From Fredinandcohnia onubensis (GTDB lineage Bacteria > Bacillota > Bacilli > Bacillales > Bacillaceae_L): a stretch of DNA of 64,000 nt. Positions 51,069 through 60,404 of the stretch are shown piece after piece. The stretch spans positions 186,001-250,000 of the forward strand of contig NZ_JAPSKV010000001.1 in NCBI RefSeq assembly GCF_031181385.1. Direction: 5' to 3'. The stretch's first letter is position 1; every line of letters begins with the position of its first letter. The position numbers and the translations under genes are program-made. Below the pieces are notes generated by a model. The model did no database searches, was not told the origin of the DNA, and saw nothing but the letters and a program-made list of their open reading frames with translations.

Positions 51069-52028
51069 ATGAAAAAGACGGTTTATATTACGAGGAAGAT
51101 GCCAAAGGAGATTTATGAAAAACTTGCAATGCATTTTGACGTAAAAATGTGGCATGAGGAGACAATACCTGTACCGCGTGAGGTTTTGTTAAAGGAAGTT
51201 GAAAATGTGGATGGTCTCTATTGTCTATTAACAGACACAATTGATAAAGAGGTTTTTGATCATGCTCCCAATTTAAAGGTTGTTAGCAATTTAGCTGTTG
51301 GCTACAACAATATTGATGTTAAAGAAGCAACAAGTCGTAGAATTATTGTTACAAATACTCCTGGTGTATTAACAGAAACAACGGCCGATTTAACATTTGC
51401 TCTGTTAATGGCGACGGCAAGACGGGTTATTGAGGCATCAGATTTCTTGCGTAGCGGTGAGTGGGGGGCTTGGTCACCTATGGAACTGACGGGCCAAGAT
51501 ATTTATGGGGCTACAATTGGAATTATAGGAATGGGTCGGATAGGAGAGGCTCTAGTTAAGAGGGCGAAGGGCTTCAATATGGAAGTCATTTATTATAATC
51601 GGTCACGTAAACTAGAAACAGAAAAAAACTTAGGAATTAAATACGTAGATTTACACACCCTGTTAAAAAAATCTGATTTTGTATGTCTTCTACTTCCTTA
51701 TAGTCCAGAGGTTCATCATTTAATTGGAGAAGAGGAGCTTTCTCTCATGAAGAATGAAGCAATTTTAATCAATAGTGCTAGAGGTGGTATTGTTGATGAG
51801 ACTGCTTTATATCATGCCCTTAAGAACAATCAAATATGGGCTGCGGGATTGGATGTATTTGAAGAGGAACCTGTGCCTCTTGATCATCCTTTACTTACTT
51901 TACCTAATGTAGTAACTCTACCACATATTGGTAGTGCAAGTGTGAAAACGAGAACAAACATGGCGCATCTGGTAGCAGATAATATAATTAATGTACTTCA
52001 AGGTAGAGAACCCCTATCAAAAGTTTAA
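51069..52028 (+). CDS. D-isomer 2-hydroxyacid dehydrogenase (glyoxylate/hydroxypyruvate reductase-like)
   Basis: A 319-residue NAD(P)-dependent reductase. GIIGMGRIGEALVKRAKGF (cofactor), NLAVGYNN (substrate Arg region), NSARGGIVDE and PHIGSAS (catalytic His) match glyoxylate/hydroxypyruvate reductases. ATG begins directly after the kinase stop (TAGATG), so translation is coupled. It would remove a two- or three-carbon keto acid released by the aldolase. Last gene of the RpiR cluster. Confidence 0.9.
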   Translation: MKKTVYITRKMPKEIYEKLAMHFDVKMWHEETIPVPREVLLKEVENVDGLYCLLTDTIDKEVFDHAPNLKVVSNLAVGYNNIDVKEATSRRIIVTNTPGVLTETTADLTFALLMATARRVIEASDFLRSGEWGAWSPMELTGQDIYGATIGIIGMGRIGEALVKRAKGFNMEVIYYNRSRKLETEKNLGIKYVDLHTLLKKSDFVCLLLPYSPEVHHLIGEEELSLMKNEAILINSARGGIVDETALYHALKNNQIWAAGLDVFEEEPVPLDHPLLTLPNVVTLPHIGSASVKTRTNMAHLVADNIINVLQGREPLSKV

Positions 52029-52388
52029 AAGGTAGACTGAAATGATTGACGAACACCACTGTCGCATTTAGTAGTTTATTCTACAAAATTGACGAATATT
52101 AGTTGCAAGGGGATGCCACGATTTATTAAAGGAAATTTTTCGAGCAGTAAGATCAAAGACTAAATACGCCACTTCCTGTGGCAATGTCTTTATGACCCAC
52201 TTCCTGTGGGCCTAAAAATCGGGCGCAAATACGCCAAGGTGTGTTTGATTAGGAAGGGTATCACGTGTGTGGTGCCCTTTTTAACGTTATTATATAGATT
52301 TTTGTCGAAATTTGTGATTCGACACTAGGTAAGAGTGCAAATTTAGGTTATATTATATATAGAATATTTTTTGCATGGAGGACTAACA
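52029..52388. other. Intergenic region with remodelled 104-bp element and prs leader
   Basis: About 360 bases. The middle is copy 3 of the structured element. To its right, a TTGTGATTCG...TATATTATATATAGAAT stretch (about 52310-52365) is a plausible promoter for prs. No gene is seen. Confidence 0.5.
52111..52250 (+). repeat. 104-bp structured element, copy 3 with inserted hairpins
   Basis: Matches copies 1 and 2 from ggatgccacgatt through ttcgagca, and again from aaaatcgggcgcaaatacgccaagg to the right end. The apical loop is replaced by about 60 bases holding two hairpins with the same core, GCCACTTCCTGTGGC and CCCACTTCCTGTGGG. The left 20 bases of the element are missing. The outer stem is kept. 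Confidence 0.75.
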
Positions 52389-53339
52389 GTGGCTTACCAA
52401 TTGAATCAGTGTTTTAAAATGTTTACTTTAAATTCGAATCCTAAACTGGCAGAGGAAATGGCATCGTTATTAGGGTGCGAATTAGGAAAGTGTTCGGTTA
52501 CACGTTTTAGCGATGGAGAAATCCAAATAAATATAGAAGAAAGTGTTCGAGGTAGCGAGGTCTATTTAGTACAGTCAACTTCACAGCCTGCAAATGAACA
52601 TATTATGGAATTATTAATTATGATTGATGCGTTAAAACGCGCTTCTGCAAAAAACATCAATCTTGTCATCCCATACTATGGTTACGCGAGACAGGACCGC
52701 AAAGCGCGCTCACGCGAACCTATCACTGCTAAGCTTGTTGCAAATCTACTGGAAAAAGCGGGAGCAACGAGGGTTGTAACCATGGACCTGCACGCACCAC
52801 AAATCCAAGGATTTTTCGATATTCCTGTTGATCAATTACTTGGCGTACCCCTTCTAGCGAAATATTTTGCTGAAAAAGGGCTCGAAGATGTTGTCATCGT
52901 TGCGCCTGACCAAGGTGGAGTTGTTCGAGCAAGAAAATTAGCGAGCCAACTAAATGTACCAATTGCATTTATCGACAAGCGTCGTCCGAAGCCAAATGTA
53001 GCACAGATTATGAACATCGTTGGTAACATTGAAGGTAAAAATGCGATCATCATTGACGACCTGATTGATACAGCTGGAACCATAACCCTAGCCGCGAAAG
53101 CATTAAAGGAAATGGGAGCAAAAGGTGTATACGCATGTTGTACGCACCCAGTCCTATCCGGTCCAGCGATTGAAAGAATTGAATCTTCACCAATACAAGA
53201 ACTGGTAATCACAAACACAATCCAATTACCAGAAGAAAAACAAATTGACAAAATCACAACAATCTCAGTTGCACCATTACTAGTGAATGCAATTGACCGC
53301 ATCCACAACGAAAGAGCTGTTAGTCCTTTATTCGAATAA
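52389..53339 (+). CDS. prs: Ribose-phosphate pyrophosphokinase (PRPP synthetase)
   Basis: A 316-residue class I PRPP synthetase (ribose-5-P + ATP to PRPP + AMP). Motifs are [33 protein letters not shown] (ATP loop), [18 protein letters not shown] and the PRPP loop [11 protein letters not shown]. The start is GTG at 52389 with GGAGG 8 bases upstream; the ATG at 52371 lies before the RBS. It is not in the glmU-prs arrangement typical of Bacillus, so it may be a second copy. It supplies PRPP for Xpt encoded nearby. Confidence 0.92.
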   Translation: MAYQLNQCFKMFTLNSNPKLAEEMASLLGCELGKCSVTRFSDGEIQINIEESVRGSEVYLVQSTSQPANEHIMELLIMIDALKRASAKNINLVIPYYGYARQDRKARSREPITAKLVANLLEKAGATRVVTMDLHAPQIQGFFDIPVDQLLGVPLLAKYFAEKGLEDVVIVAPDQGGVVRARKLASQLNVPIAFIDKRRPKPNVAQIMNIVGNIEGKNAIIIDDLIDTAGTITLAAKALKEMGAKGVYACCTHPVLSGPAIERIESSPIQELVITNTIQLPEEKQIDKITTISVAPLLVNAIDRIHNERAVSPLFE

Positions 53340-53351
53340 AAGTACGTAGCA

Positions 53352-53383
53352 GGGCTGTTCCATATTTTGGAACGGCCCTTTTT
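53352..53383 (+). terminator. Terminator after prs
   Basis: GGGCTGTTCC pairs with GGAACGGCCC (one G-T pair) around a 7-base loop, followed by five T. Confidence 0.88.
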
Positions 53384-53443
53384 GGGACATGTTCATTGTC
53401 CCTGGGAATATATGGTGGGACGAGGGACCTGTTCCCGTGTCCC
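53383..53443. repeat. GGGACAGG-type palindromic repeat, two units
   Basis: TGGGACATGTTCATTGTCCC, bridge tgggaatatatgg, then TGGGACGAGGGACCTGTTCCC plus GTGTCCCA (slightly diverged). It extends the frame of the next gene upstream. Confidence 0.7.
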
Positions 53444-53461
53444 AAGAAAGGATACATTTAC

Positions 53462-54598
53462 ATGACATTTTTAGAGAAAATCAAGCCACACCTACTTTCA
53501 GATGATATCTTGATACAAAGAACAGTCTTGCATGCGCTACATGAATACCCAAATGTTCCAGAAGAGTGGACTGTCGAGCTGCTGAAGGAAGCATTCAGAA
53601 ATGAAGCGAAGCAAATTGACATATTAATGTATCTCGATAAACAAAAAATCAATGAAGAAGCGCTGCCAATTTTAATCGACAATATTCCAAATATGAATCA
53701 GAATGATCGCCACCTGGCGTTGGGGTTATTAAATAATATTGATGCTTCGCTTGCTTTAAAGTATAAAAAACAACTTGAAAAATATATTCCGAAACAAGTT
53801 TGGGAAATTTATGAGGTTATCGAGCATGGAGAGGAAGAAGACGTTTATTCCATGTACGGCGAGGTTTTGAATAAGATTGATCGATCCCTTTCCCCTGATT
53901 ATGACTATTACCCAATCGCGAAAAAGCTATCTGAGTGTATTGTAGAAAAGGGTTGGATAGATGAGGAAGATATTGGTACCGTTCTTGCAGATGAAGCCAA
54001 CGAAGAGTGGTTTTCTGAAAATGGGATTATGAATGTCTATATGGCTGGATTACTAAAACTAGAAAAACACATCCCACTTTTTGCAAGTTTCTTAACAAGG
54101 GATGATGATGCCTTATTGGAGGAAGTTAATGCAGGATTAGTCCTATTTGGCTCAGATCAAGTAGTAAAAGCGGTTGCTCCTTATGTTAGAAAGCCAGAGT
54201 CTGTTATATATGCAGCCTCCATTTTAGGGAATATCAAAACGGATCTTGCGCTTCAGGAATTAAAAAAGGCCTATCATGAAACCGATGAATTGGATATACA
54301 AGAGCCCATCATTGAGGCTCTTAGTTTCCATTTTTCAAAAGAGGCCCTTCCTGAAATGAACGCCCATATGGAGTACGAATATGATTTTTCTTTAGTGGAA
54401 ATTGAACACGTAGCATACAGCTTTTACACGATCCTTGGAGAGAAGCACCCTGACCTACTTGTGTGGAAGAAAAATGAAATGGCAAAAGAGGGGCCCGCGA
54501 TTCAATTAGCTCCAGTTATTAACGAAAATAAAGTTGGCAGAAACGATCCATGCCCATGCGGTAGCGGTAAAAAATATAAAAAATGCTGTGGAAAATAA
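53462..54598 (+). CDS. HEAT-like helical repeat protein with C-terminal SEC-C motif
   Basis: A 378-residue soluble protein. Most of it is built from helix pairs resembling HEAT-type repeats (for example [18 protein letters not shown] and [23 protein letters not shown]), a scaffold for protein contacts. The last 20 residues are a SEC-C zinc motif ([19 protein letters not shown]). ATG at 53462 follows AAGAAAGGA; the longer frame is repeat-derived. It differs from the SEC-C protein at 5764, which has the motif at the N-terminus. Role unknown. Confidence 0.85.
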   Translation: MTFLEKIKPHLLSDDILIQRTVLHALHEYPNVPEEWTVELLKEAFRNEAKQIDILMYLDKQKINEEALPILIDNIPNMNQNDRHLALGLLNNIDASLALKYKKQLEKYIPKQVWEIYEVIEHGEEEDVYSMYGEVLNKIDRSLSPDYDYYPIAKKLSECIVEKGWIDEEDIGTVLADEANEEWFSENGIMNVYMAGLLKLEKHIPLFASFLTRDDDALLEEVNAGLVLFGSDQVVKAVAPYVRKPESVIYAASILGNIKTDLALQELKKAYHETDELDIQEPIIEALSFHFSKEALPEMNAHMEYEYDFSLVEIEHVAYSFYTILGEKHPDLLVWKKNEMAKEGPAIQLAPVINENKVGRNDPCPCGSGKKYKKCCGK

Positions 54599-54604
54599 AC
54601 AAAG

Positions 54605-54642
54605 ACGGCCGAATCCTGTTTGGGGATTCGCCGTTTTTTTTT
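54605..54642 (+). terminator. Terminator after the SEC-C/HEAT gene
   Basis: ACGGCCGAATCC pairs with GGATTCGCCGT (one unpaired C) and is followed by nine T. Confidence 0.88.
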
Positions 54643-54657
54643 GTGGACCAAGGGGAG

Positions 54658-54727
54658 TGGGTCAGAGGGACAGGTCCTCGTCCCTATGGAAAAAGTGGTG
54701 GGGAAAGGGACCTGTCCCCGTGTCCCA
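54658..54727. repeat. GGGACAGG-type palindromic repeat, two units
   Basis: GGGTCAGAGGGACAGGTCCT plus CGTCCC, bridge tatggaaaaagtgg, then GGGGAAAGGGACCTGTCCCC plus GTGTCCCA. It lies between the terminator and the membrane-protein gene. Confidence 0.75.
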
Positions 54728-54796
54728 CCAACGTCAGGAGAATGTTCTGGTCTCTCAGCGAATAAAGTAGTAAAAAATATAGGGGGGATTCATGAA

Positions 54797-55462
54797 ATGT
54801 CACGTCAAAGGATTGGTGGAGTTTGTGCGATTGTGTCTGCGTTGGTTCTTGTTCTTGTGATGGTTTTAACACAGGCAGTTGCAATGAAAAACGTTGAGGG
54901 AAAAGATGTATATGAGCAAACGGTTCACTCGCTTGCAACATATCCAGTTCTAAACTGGGCATTATTGTTACTTGGGGCATTCGCTATCATTCTATTATTC
55001 TGGACGGTCGAAGCGATCGACTTGCGCCTCCGCACAGGCTATCCGGAAATGAGTTCAAATGTCTCAAGGTTCGCATACTTCCATTTGTTTTCCTACACAT
55101 TTTACATGCTCCTGCCCGCCGCGGCCCTCCATGATCTCGCAAATGAAGACAAAAACATTCAAGAAGCCCTCGCGACTATCCATCCAATGATCGAACTTGG
55201 CCTCGTCATATCCGTATTATCCAGTATCTGTTTAAGCATATGGCTCGTTCAAGTAGGAACCCTCATTTTCAAAACGAAGTTGTTTTCGAAGGCATTGGGT
55301 GTGTTCACTATAATGATTAGTCTAATCGTCCTCTTTGGAGGAGCATACGAAGCATTATACGGCAGAGGATTGGCACTAGGTATCGTCCTTAGCATGCTCA
55401 CTTTCGTTGGTGCTTTCGTAATATGGAAAATTTGGATGGGGATTGAGTTATTGAGGAGATAA
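54797..55462 (+). CDS. Integral membrane protein of unknown function
   Basis: A 221-residue protein with about six predicted membrane helices (about 7-28, 52-72, 88-110, 127-150, 163-182 and 187-210). There is a long loop after helix 1 (KNVEGKDVYEQTVHSL), and the C-terminus is basic. There is no recognisable transporter or enzyme motif. ATG at 54797 follows AGGGGGG; the apparent frame from 54620 runs through the repeat and is not real. Monocistronic, convergent with pbuX. Confidence 0.75.
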   Translation: MSRQRIGGVCAIVSALVLVLVMVLTQAVAMKNVEGKDVYEQTVHSLATYPVLNWALLLLGAFAIILLFWTVEAIDLRLRTGYPEMSSNVSRFAYFHLFSYTFYMLLPAAALHDLANEDKNIQEALATIHPMIELGLVISVLSSICLSIWLVQVGTLIFKTKLFSKALGVFTIMISLIVLFGGAYEALYGRGLALGIVLSMLTFVGAFVIWKIWMGIELLRR

Positions 55463-55505
55463 AAGATGCTTCATCTGTTAAAGCCGTTTGTGCAACTTGA
55501 AAATA

Positions 55506-55541
55506 AAAAAAGGAAAGCTAGTATTGTTGGCTTTCCTTTTC
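55506..55541. terminator. Bidirectional terminator between membrane-protein gene and pbuX
   Basis: AAGGAAAGC and GCTTTCCTT form a perfect stem with an 11-base loop, flanked by A and T runs so that it works on both strands. Confidence 0.8.
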
Positions 55542-55546
55542 GGTCA

Positions 55547-55567
55547 GAGGGACAGGCTGCCTAGGCC
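55547..55567. repeat. Remnant of a GGGACAGG-type repeat
   Basis: Only gagggacaggctgcc remains. It is followed by a C/G-rich run with repeated ccag/cagc words up to about 55610. Confidence 0.4.
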
Positions 55568-55610
55568 AGCCCAGGTCAGCCCGATGTTCCAGTCCAGCAC
55601 AATGTCCTGC

Positions 55611-56914
55611 CTACGATGCTTTTTGGCCTTCTAGGACCTGGACTGTTTGTTTCGCCGGCTTTTTCATGAAGATAAGGTTCATAACGATGGCTGTTAGGCT
55701 TCCGATGACGATTCCGTTGCTTGTTAGGATTTGGACGCCTTCAGGTAGATTTGCGAATAGGGTAGGGACGGTTGTGATACCAAGGCCCATACCGATTGAA
55801 CATGCCATAATTAATAGATTTTCTTGTGATGAAAAATCAACTTTGCTTAGCATTTTGATCCCTGCTGAGATTACCATTCCAAACATCGCAAGCATCGCAC
55901 CGCCGAGAACTGGTGTTGGGATGACGGTTGTGAATGCACTGACCTTTGGAATGAATCCAAGGATGATTAAAAATGAGCCAGCTGCGTAGATCACGGTGTT
56001 CTTTTTTACGCCTGAAAGTTGGATAAGTCCAACGTTCTGTGAGTATGTTGTATATGGAAATGCGTTGAAAATCCCACCTAAAATGGTCGCAATTCCTTCT
56101 GCACGGTAGCCGTTCGACAACTCTTTTTCCGTTAACTTTTTACCCGTGATATCACCAAGTGCGAAGTATACGCCTGATGCTTCAACAAGTCCCACGACTA
56201 ACACGAGAATCATCGTGATGATTGCAGATGGCTCAAATGTTGGCATACCAAAGTAAAACGGTTCTGGCATGTGCAACCAATTCGCATCCGTTACCGCTGA
56301 AAAATCAACTCGACCCAAGAAGTAAGATACGATTGTTCCAATAATTAACCCAAGTAAAATGGCGATTTGACGCATAAACCCTTTAGCAAAACGATACAAC
56401 ACTAAGATAAAAATGAGCGTTCCAAATGATAGTGCAAGATTTTGAAGCGAACCGAAATCTGCGCTTCCAACCCCGCCTGCCATGTCGTTCATCGCAACCG
56501 GAATAAGAGTGATTCCGATGATGGTAACAACTGATCCTGTTACAACTGGAGGAAAATATTTGATCAACTTACCAAAAATCGTTGAAACCAGAACGAGGAA
56601 CACTCCGCCAACTAAAATTGAACCGTAAATAGCGGATATACCGTATTCTCCTCCGATTGCAATCATCGGTCCGACCGCTGTAAACGTACAGCCGAGCATA
56701 ACGGGTAGCCCGATTCCAAAGTATTTATTTTTCCATACTTGTAACAGGGTTGCAATTCCACACATTAAAAGGTCGATTGCAACGAGGTACGTGAGTTGCT
56801 CACCAGTTAACCCGATGGCGCCTCCAACAATAAGTGGCACAACCACGGCACCTGCATACATCGCAAGTACATGCTGAATTCCGAGAGATGCGGTTTTAAA
56901 TAAGTTCCCCTTCA

Positions 56915-56915
<1 letters not shown>
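55611..56915 (-). CDS. pbuX: Xanthine permease (NCS2 family)
   Basis: A 434-residue nucleobase:cation symporter with about fourteen helices. NCS2 signatures include MLGCTFTAVGPMIAIGGEYG in the first half, VGLVEASGVYFALGDITGKK, and GGIFNAFPYTTYSQNVGLIQLSGV. Downstream of xpt and under the same guanine riboswitch, as in B. subtilis. Its start overlaps the xpt stop by one base. Confidence 0.93.
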
Positions 56916-57587
<672 letters not shown>

Positions 57588-57630
57588 CAACGAAGGAAAG
57601 TGGAATAAGCATAAATGCATTCCCATTGCT

Positions 57631-57702
57631 CACTCATAGTCAGCGAATTTACGGTACGCTGGTAGAAACTTACGGGCCATATCCCCGTGATTATATGAGT
57701 GA
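57631..57702 (-). ncRNA. Guanine riboswitch (purine aptamer)
   Basis: On the minus strand the order is ACTCATATAATC, GGATATGGCCC, GTTTCTACC, ACCGTAAATTCGCTGACTAT, GAGTGAG, with conserved P1 and loop sequences. The residue before the final UAU is C (GACTAT), which specifies guanine rather than adenine. Followed by a terminator and xpt-pbuX, giving repression when guanine is plentiful. Confidence 0.95.
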
Positions 57703-57730
57703 ATGCCGATATTCAAAATGGTATGTACCT

Positions 57731-57759
57731 ATTCTATTACGAGAGTCGAAATTTGTAAA
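57731..57759 (-). promoter_or_regulatory. Sigma-A promoter of xpt-pbuX
   Basis: Reading the minus strand: TTTACA (57759-57754), 17-base spacer, TAGAAT (57736-57731), about 30 bases ahead of the aptamer. Confidence 0.6.
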
Positions 57760-57780
57760 TGGTGGGAGTTGGAAAAAGAG

Positions 57781-57839
57781 GGGACCATGGGGACGGTTCT
57801 CCTGGTCCATAAAACCAAGAGAACCGTCCCTGTGGTTCC
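57781..57839. repeat. GGGGACGGTTCTC / GAGAACCGTCCC palindromic repeat
   Basis: GGGGACGGTTCTC and GAGAACCGTCCC face each other across ctggtccataaaaccaa; the outer ggaccat/tggttcc arms also pair. It nearly repeats at 63205-63260 and 59296-59351. Confidence 0.82.
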
Positions 57840-57851
57840 TCCGGGAAAAAG

Positions 57852-58020
57852 TCTCCGAGAGATGTTCTCACAGACATTTCGGGATTGAGTCAGTTAAGAA
57901 ATGTCTCTGAGCCACCCTCTCGTGGACAAAACTATGAAAATAGTATCGTAAAATGTCTCTGAGGAGGTGTCTCACAGACAATAACAGGCTTATAAGCAAA
58001 CGAAATGTTTTTGAGCCCCA
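57852..58020. repeat. AAATGTCTCTGAG / TCTCACAGACATTT motif cluster
   Basis: Four loci about 45-50 bases apart: TGTTCTCACAGACATTTC (57856), AAATGTCTCTGAGCCACCC (57899), AAATGTCTCTGAGGAGGTGT plus CTCACAGACA (57953) and AAATGTTTTTGAGCCCC (58003). The first is the inverted form and the third contains both orientations. Confidence 0.6.
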
Positions 58021-58200
58021 GCATGAATGACCCTAGTTTTGTAGACTCCTAATCCAGACCAAATCAAAAAAAAATTTACTTTTGTAGTGTAGTAAACAAA
58101 AACTTTCAATCCACGGACAAGCATGAAGCCTACCAAATCCCACATTTTCCTCCACTCTACTTTTACTATTTTAATATATAAAACCCCTAATATCCATTCT

Positions 58201-58243
58201 AGATTCTATAGAATATAGTATTGACAGATTCTATAGAATATAG
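58201..58243. promoter_or_regulatory. Twin operator: two 18-bp direct repeats with 12-bp palindromes
   Basis: AGATTCTATAGAATATAG occurs at 58201-58218 and again at 58226-58243. Each contains the perfect palindrome ATTCTATAGAAT. One lies upstream of the -35 and the other fills the spacer. It is the likely target of the GntR regulator at 62496. Confidence 0.75.
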
Positions 58244-58249
58244 AATAAT
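58221..58249 (+). promoter_or_regulatory. Sigma-A promoter of the TTT operon
   Basis: Consensus TTGACA (58221-58226), 17-base spacer, AATAAT (58244-58249). The spacer is occupied by the second operator palindrome. Confidence 0.8.
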
Positions 58250-58303
58250 TGGTGACAAATTAGAGTATTGAGAAAATTTAAAAACAGAAGGGATTTGACT
58301 AAC

Positions 58304-59293
58304 ATGATTGAAATTTTGATGAGTAAGGGTGCGAAGCAAATAGTTGAGGTATGTGCAAAAGTGCAGAAAGATGAGAACGTTGTCATTATTGCTGAGCCAA
58401 AGACAATTAACATTGCAAAAAGTGTGGCAACAGCAGTATCGGCGGTTGGAGCAGAGCCTTCAATTATCACGATTATTCCTCGTAAGGCTGATAGCACGGA
58501 GCCACCGAAGACTGTGGCTGCAGCTATGAAGGAAAGCGATGTATTCATCAGTGCGGTGTTTACCTCGATCACTCATACGCAAGCGGTTGTTGATGCGTGC
58601 AAGAACGGTTCTAGAGGAATCATGCTTACTCAATATGATGAGAACATGCTAATCAACAGCGGTGTTCACGCAGATTTCCCAAGTGTGGCACCGATTTGTA
58701 AGGCAGTAGCAAATGTTCTTGAGGATGCTAAAGATATTCACTTAACAACAATTCACGGTACAGATCTTCGTTTAACAGCAGTTGGTCGAAAAAGTAATGC
58801 AATGACTTGTATGGTTGAACCTGGTCAATTTGCTCCGGTTCCAACAGTCGAAGCGAATGTATCTCCAATTGAGCATACAGCATCAGGAACAATTGTGGCT
58901 GATGCGAGTATCCCATACCTTGGAATAGGTGTTTTAAAGGAAAACGTGGTTTGTAAGGTTGAAAATGGCTTCATTACAGAAATCACTGGAGGACATGAGG
59001 CAAAAATTTTACGTGAGGACCTGGCTGCGAAAAATGATCCGAACGTATATAACGTTGCAGAAATCGGTGTTGGCCTAAACCCTGAATGTAAATTTAACGG
59101 GTTCATGCTTGAAGATGAGGGTGTTTTCGGATCTGTACATATCGGAATCGGTTCAAGTATTACTCTTGGTGGAACAATCAAAGCCTCTTGTCATTATGAC
59201 TTAATCCAAACTGGCGTAACTTTGGTTGTTGATGGCGTAACTGTGATTAAGGACGGAGACGTAGTTTTAGAATACGAAAAAGCAATGGCATAG
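58304..59293 (+). CDS. M29 aminopeptidase / 2,5-dihydroxypyridine dioxygenase (NicX)-related protein
   Basis: A 329-residue protein of the family that includes thermophilic M29 aminopeptidases and NicX, an iron dioxygenase of nicotinate degradation. Typical segments are the N-terminal KGAKQIVEVCAKVQKDENVVI, HTASGTIVADASIPYLG mid-protein, and the C-terminal NVAEIGVGLNP plus HIGIGSS. ATG at 58304 follows GAAGGG; a TTG at 58268 is less likely. First gene of the operon with TctCBA. The sequence cannot decide between amide/peptide hydrolysis and ring-opening. The partner M20 gene at 63266 favours amide chemistry; nicotinate companions (NicD, NicF) are absent here. Confidence 0.75.
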   Translation: MIEILMSKGAKQIVEVCAKVQKDENVVIIAEPKTINIAKSVATAVSAVGAEPSIITIIPRKADSTEPPKTVAAAMKESDVFISAVFTSITHTQAVVDACKNGSRGIMLTQYDENMLINSGVHADFPSVAPICKAVANVLEDAKDIHLTTIHGTDLRLTAVGRKSNAMTCMVEPGQFAPVPTVEANVSPIEHTASGTIVADASIPYLGIGVLKENVVCKVENGFITEITGGHEAKILREDLAAKNDPNVYNVAEIGVGLNPECKFNGFMLEDEGVFGSVHIGIGSSITLGGTIKASCHYDLIQTGVTLVVDGVTVIKDGDVVLEYEKAMA

Positions 59294-59295
59294 TA

Positions 59296-59351
59296 CCAAG
59301 GGGACGGTTCTCCTTGTCCGTAAAACCAAGAGAACCGTCCCTGCGATTCTG
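59296..59351. repeat. GGGGACGGTTCTC / GAGAACCGTCCC palindromic repeat
   Basis: Same layout as 57781-57839 with ccttgtccgtaaaaccaa as bridge. It lies inside the operon, between the M29-like gene and tctC, and extends the tctC frame upstream. Confidence 0.8.
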
Positions 59352-59418
59352 GGGAGAACGAAAACGACAACTCCCCCCTGAACCACCAGACAAACTAAAT
59401 AAAAATTGGAGGGTCATT

Positions 59419-60399
59419 ATGAAAAAAATACTTTTGTTTGCAGTAATCTGTTTTACTCTCATTTTAGCCGCTTGTTCTGGTTCAAATTCAACGAGCTCAA
59501 AAGATTCAAAATCAAAAGATGCGTACCCAAGTGAAACATTAAATGTTATTATTCCGTTTGGTCCTGGTGGGGGTACTGACCTTCACATTCGAAAAATCAT
59601 TGAAATTGTTCAGAAAAATGATTGGTATAACGGTGACATCAAAATTGAAAACCGTGAAGGTGGAAGTGGTGCAGTTGGTTGGGGATTTGTAAACAGCAAA
59701 AAAGGTGACCCATATGTGCTTACTGCAACAAGTGCGAGCCTTTTTACAACTCCATTGGTTTCTGACCTTGGATTTACGTATGAATCTTTTACACCTGTAG
59801 CACTAATGGGTGCAGATGATTTATTCCTTTTAGTCAAAGAAGAATCTGATATTAAAACGCTTGATGATTTCATCGCAGCAGCAAAATCGAAAAAGCTAAA
59901 AATTGGTGGGGTTGGTCAAGTAAGTGATGAAATGATTATTCCAAACATGTTCGCAGAAGCGGCTGGTTTTGAATTTGATTATGTGCCATTCCAAGGAGCG
60001 GGTGAGCTTACAAGTGCCCTTTTATCAGATAGCTTAGATGCCATCGTTGGAAACCCTACAAGAGCACTTGGTCAAATTGAAGGTGGATTAATGAGACCTC
60101 TCGCATTCTCAGGGGTTGAGCGTTTCCCAGCATTAGAGGATGTAGCTACTTTTACTGAGCTTGGCTATGAGGTGAATCTTTCCCAGCCTCGTGGTGTATT
60201 ACTAGCTGGCGAAGTTGATGAAAGTGTTCAACAATACTGGATTGATACCATCAAGAAAGTATATGAGACAGACGAATGGAAACAGTTTGTTGAAGAAAAT
60301 GGACTATCCGATCGCTACCTAGAAGGCGATGAGTTCAAAGCATTACTTGATGAAACAAGTGAGAAATATTCAACATCAATCGAAAAATACAATAAATAA
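59419..60399 (+). CDS. tctC: Tripartite tricarboxylate transporter binding lipoprotein (TctC family)
   Basis: A 326-residue lipoprotein (signal and lipobox LILAACSG, about residues 12-19). TctC-fold hallmarks are IIPFGPGGGTDLH near the N-terminus, NREGGSGAVGWGFV and GVGQVSDEMIIPNMFAEAAGFEF. These proteins bind carboxylates for TctA/B; ligand unknown. ATG at 59419 has GGAGGG upstream. Followed by a 13-bp hairpin before tctB. Confidence 0.92.
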   Translation: MKKILLFAVICFTLILAACSGSNSTSSKDSKSKDAYPSETLNVIIPFGPGGGTDLHIRKIIEIVQKNDWYNGDIKIENREGGSGAVGWGFVNSKKGDPYVLTATSASLFTTPLVSDLGFTYESFTPVALMGADDLFLLVKEESDIKTLDDFIAAAKSKKLKIGGVGQVSDEMIIPNMFAEAAGFEFDYVPFQGAGELTSALLSDSLDAIVGNPTRALGQIEGGLMRPLAFSGVERFPALEDVATFTELGYEVNLSQPRGVLLAGEVDESVQQYWIDTIKKVYETDEWKQFVEENGLSDRYLEGDEFKALLDETSEKYSTSIEKYNK

Positions 60400-60404
60400 T
60401 AGGT

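Larger units (their letters stand above)
57760..58200. other. Repeat-rich intergenic region between xpt and the TTT operon
   Basis: About 440 non-coding bases between divergent transcription units. It holds a GAGAACCGTCCC palindrome and a set of AAATGTCTCTGAG-type motifs (both listed). The rest (58030-58200) is AT-rich and shows no gene. Confidence 0.6.

Noticed and set aside
58304-59293. Firm assignment as nicX of a nicotinate pathway
   Set aside because: M29 peptidases and NicX share the fold, and no NicD, NicF or NicE-like gene is present in the window.
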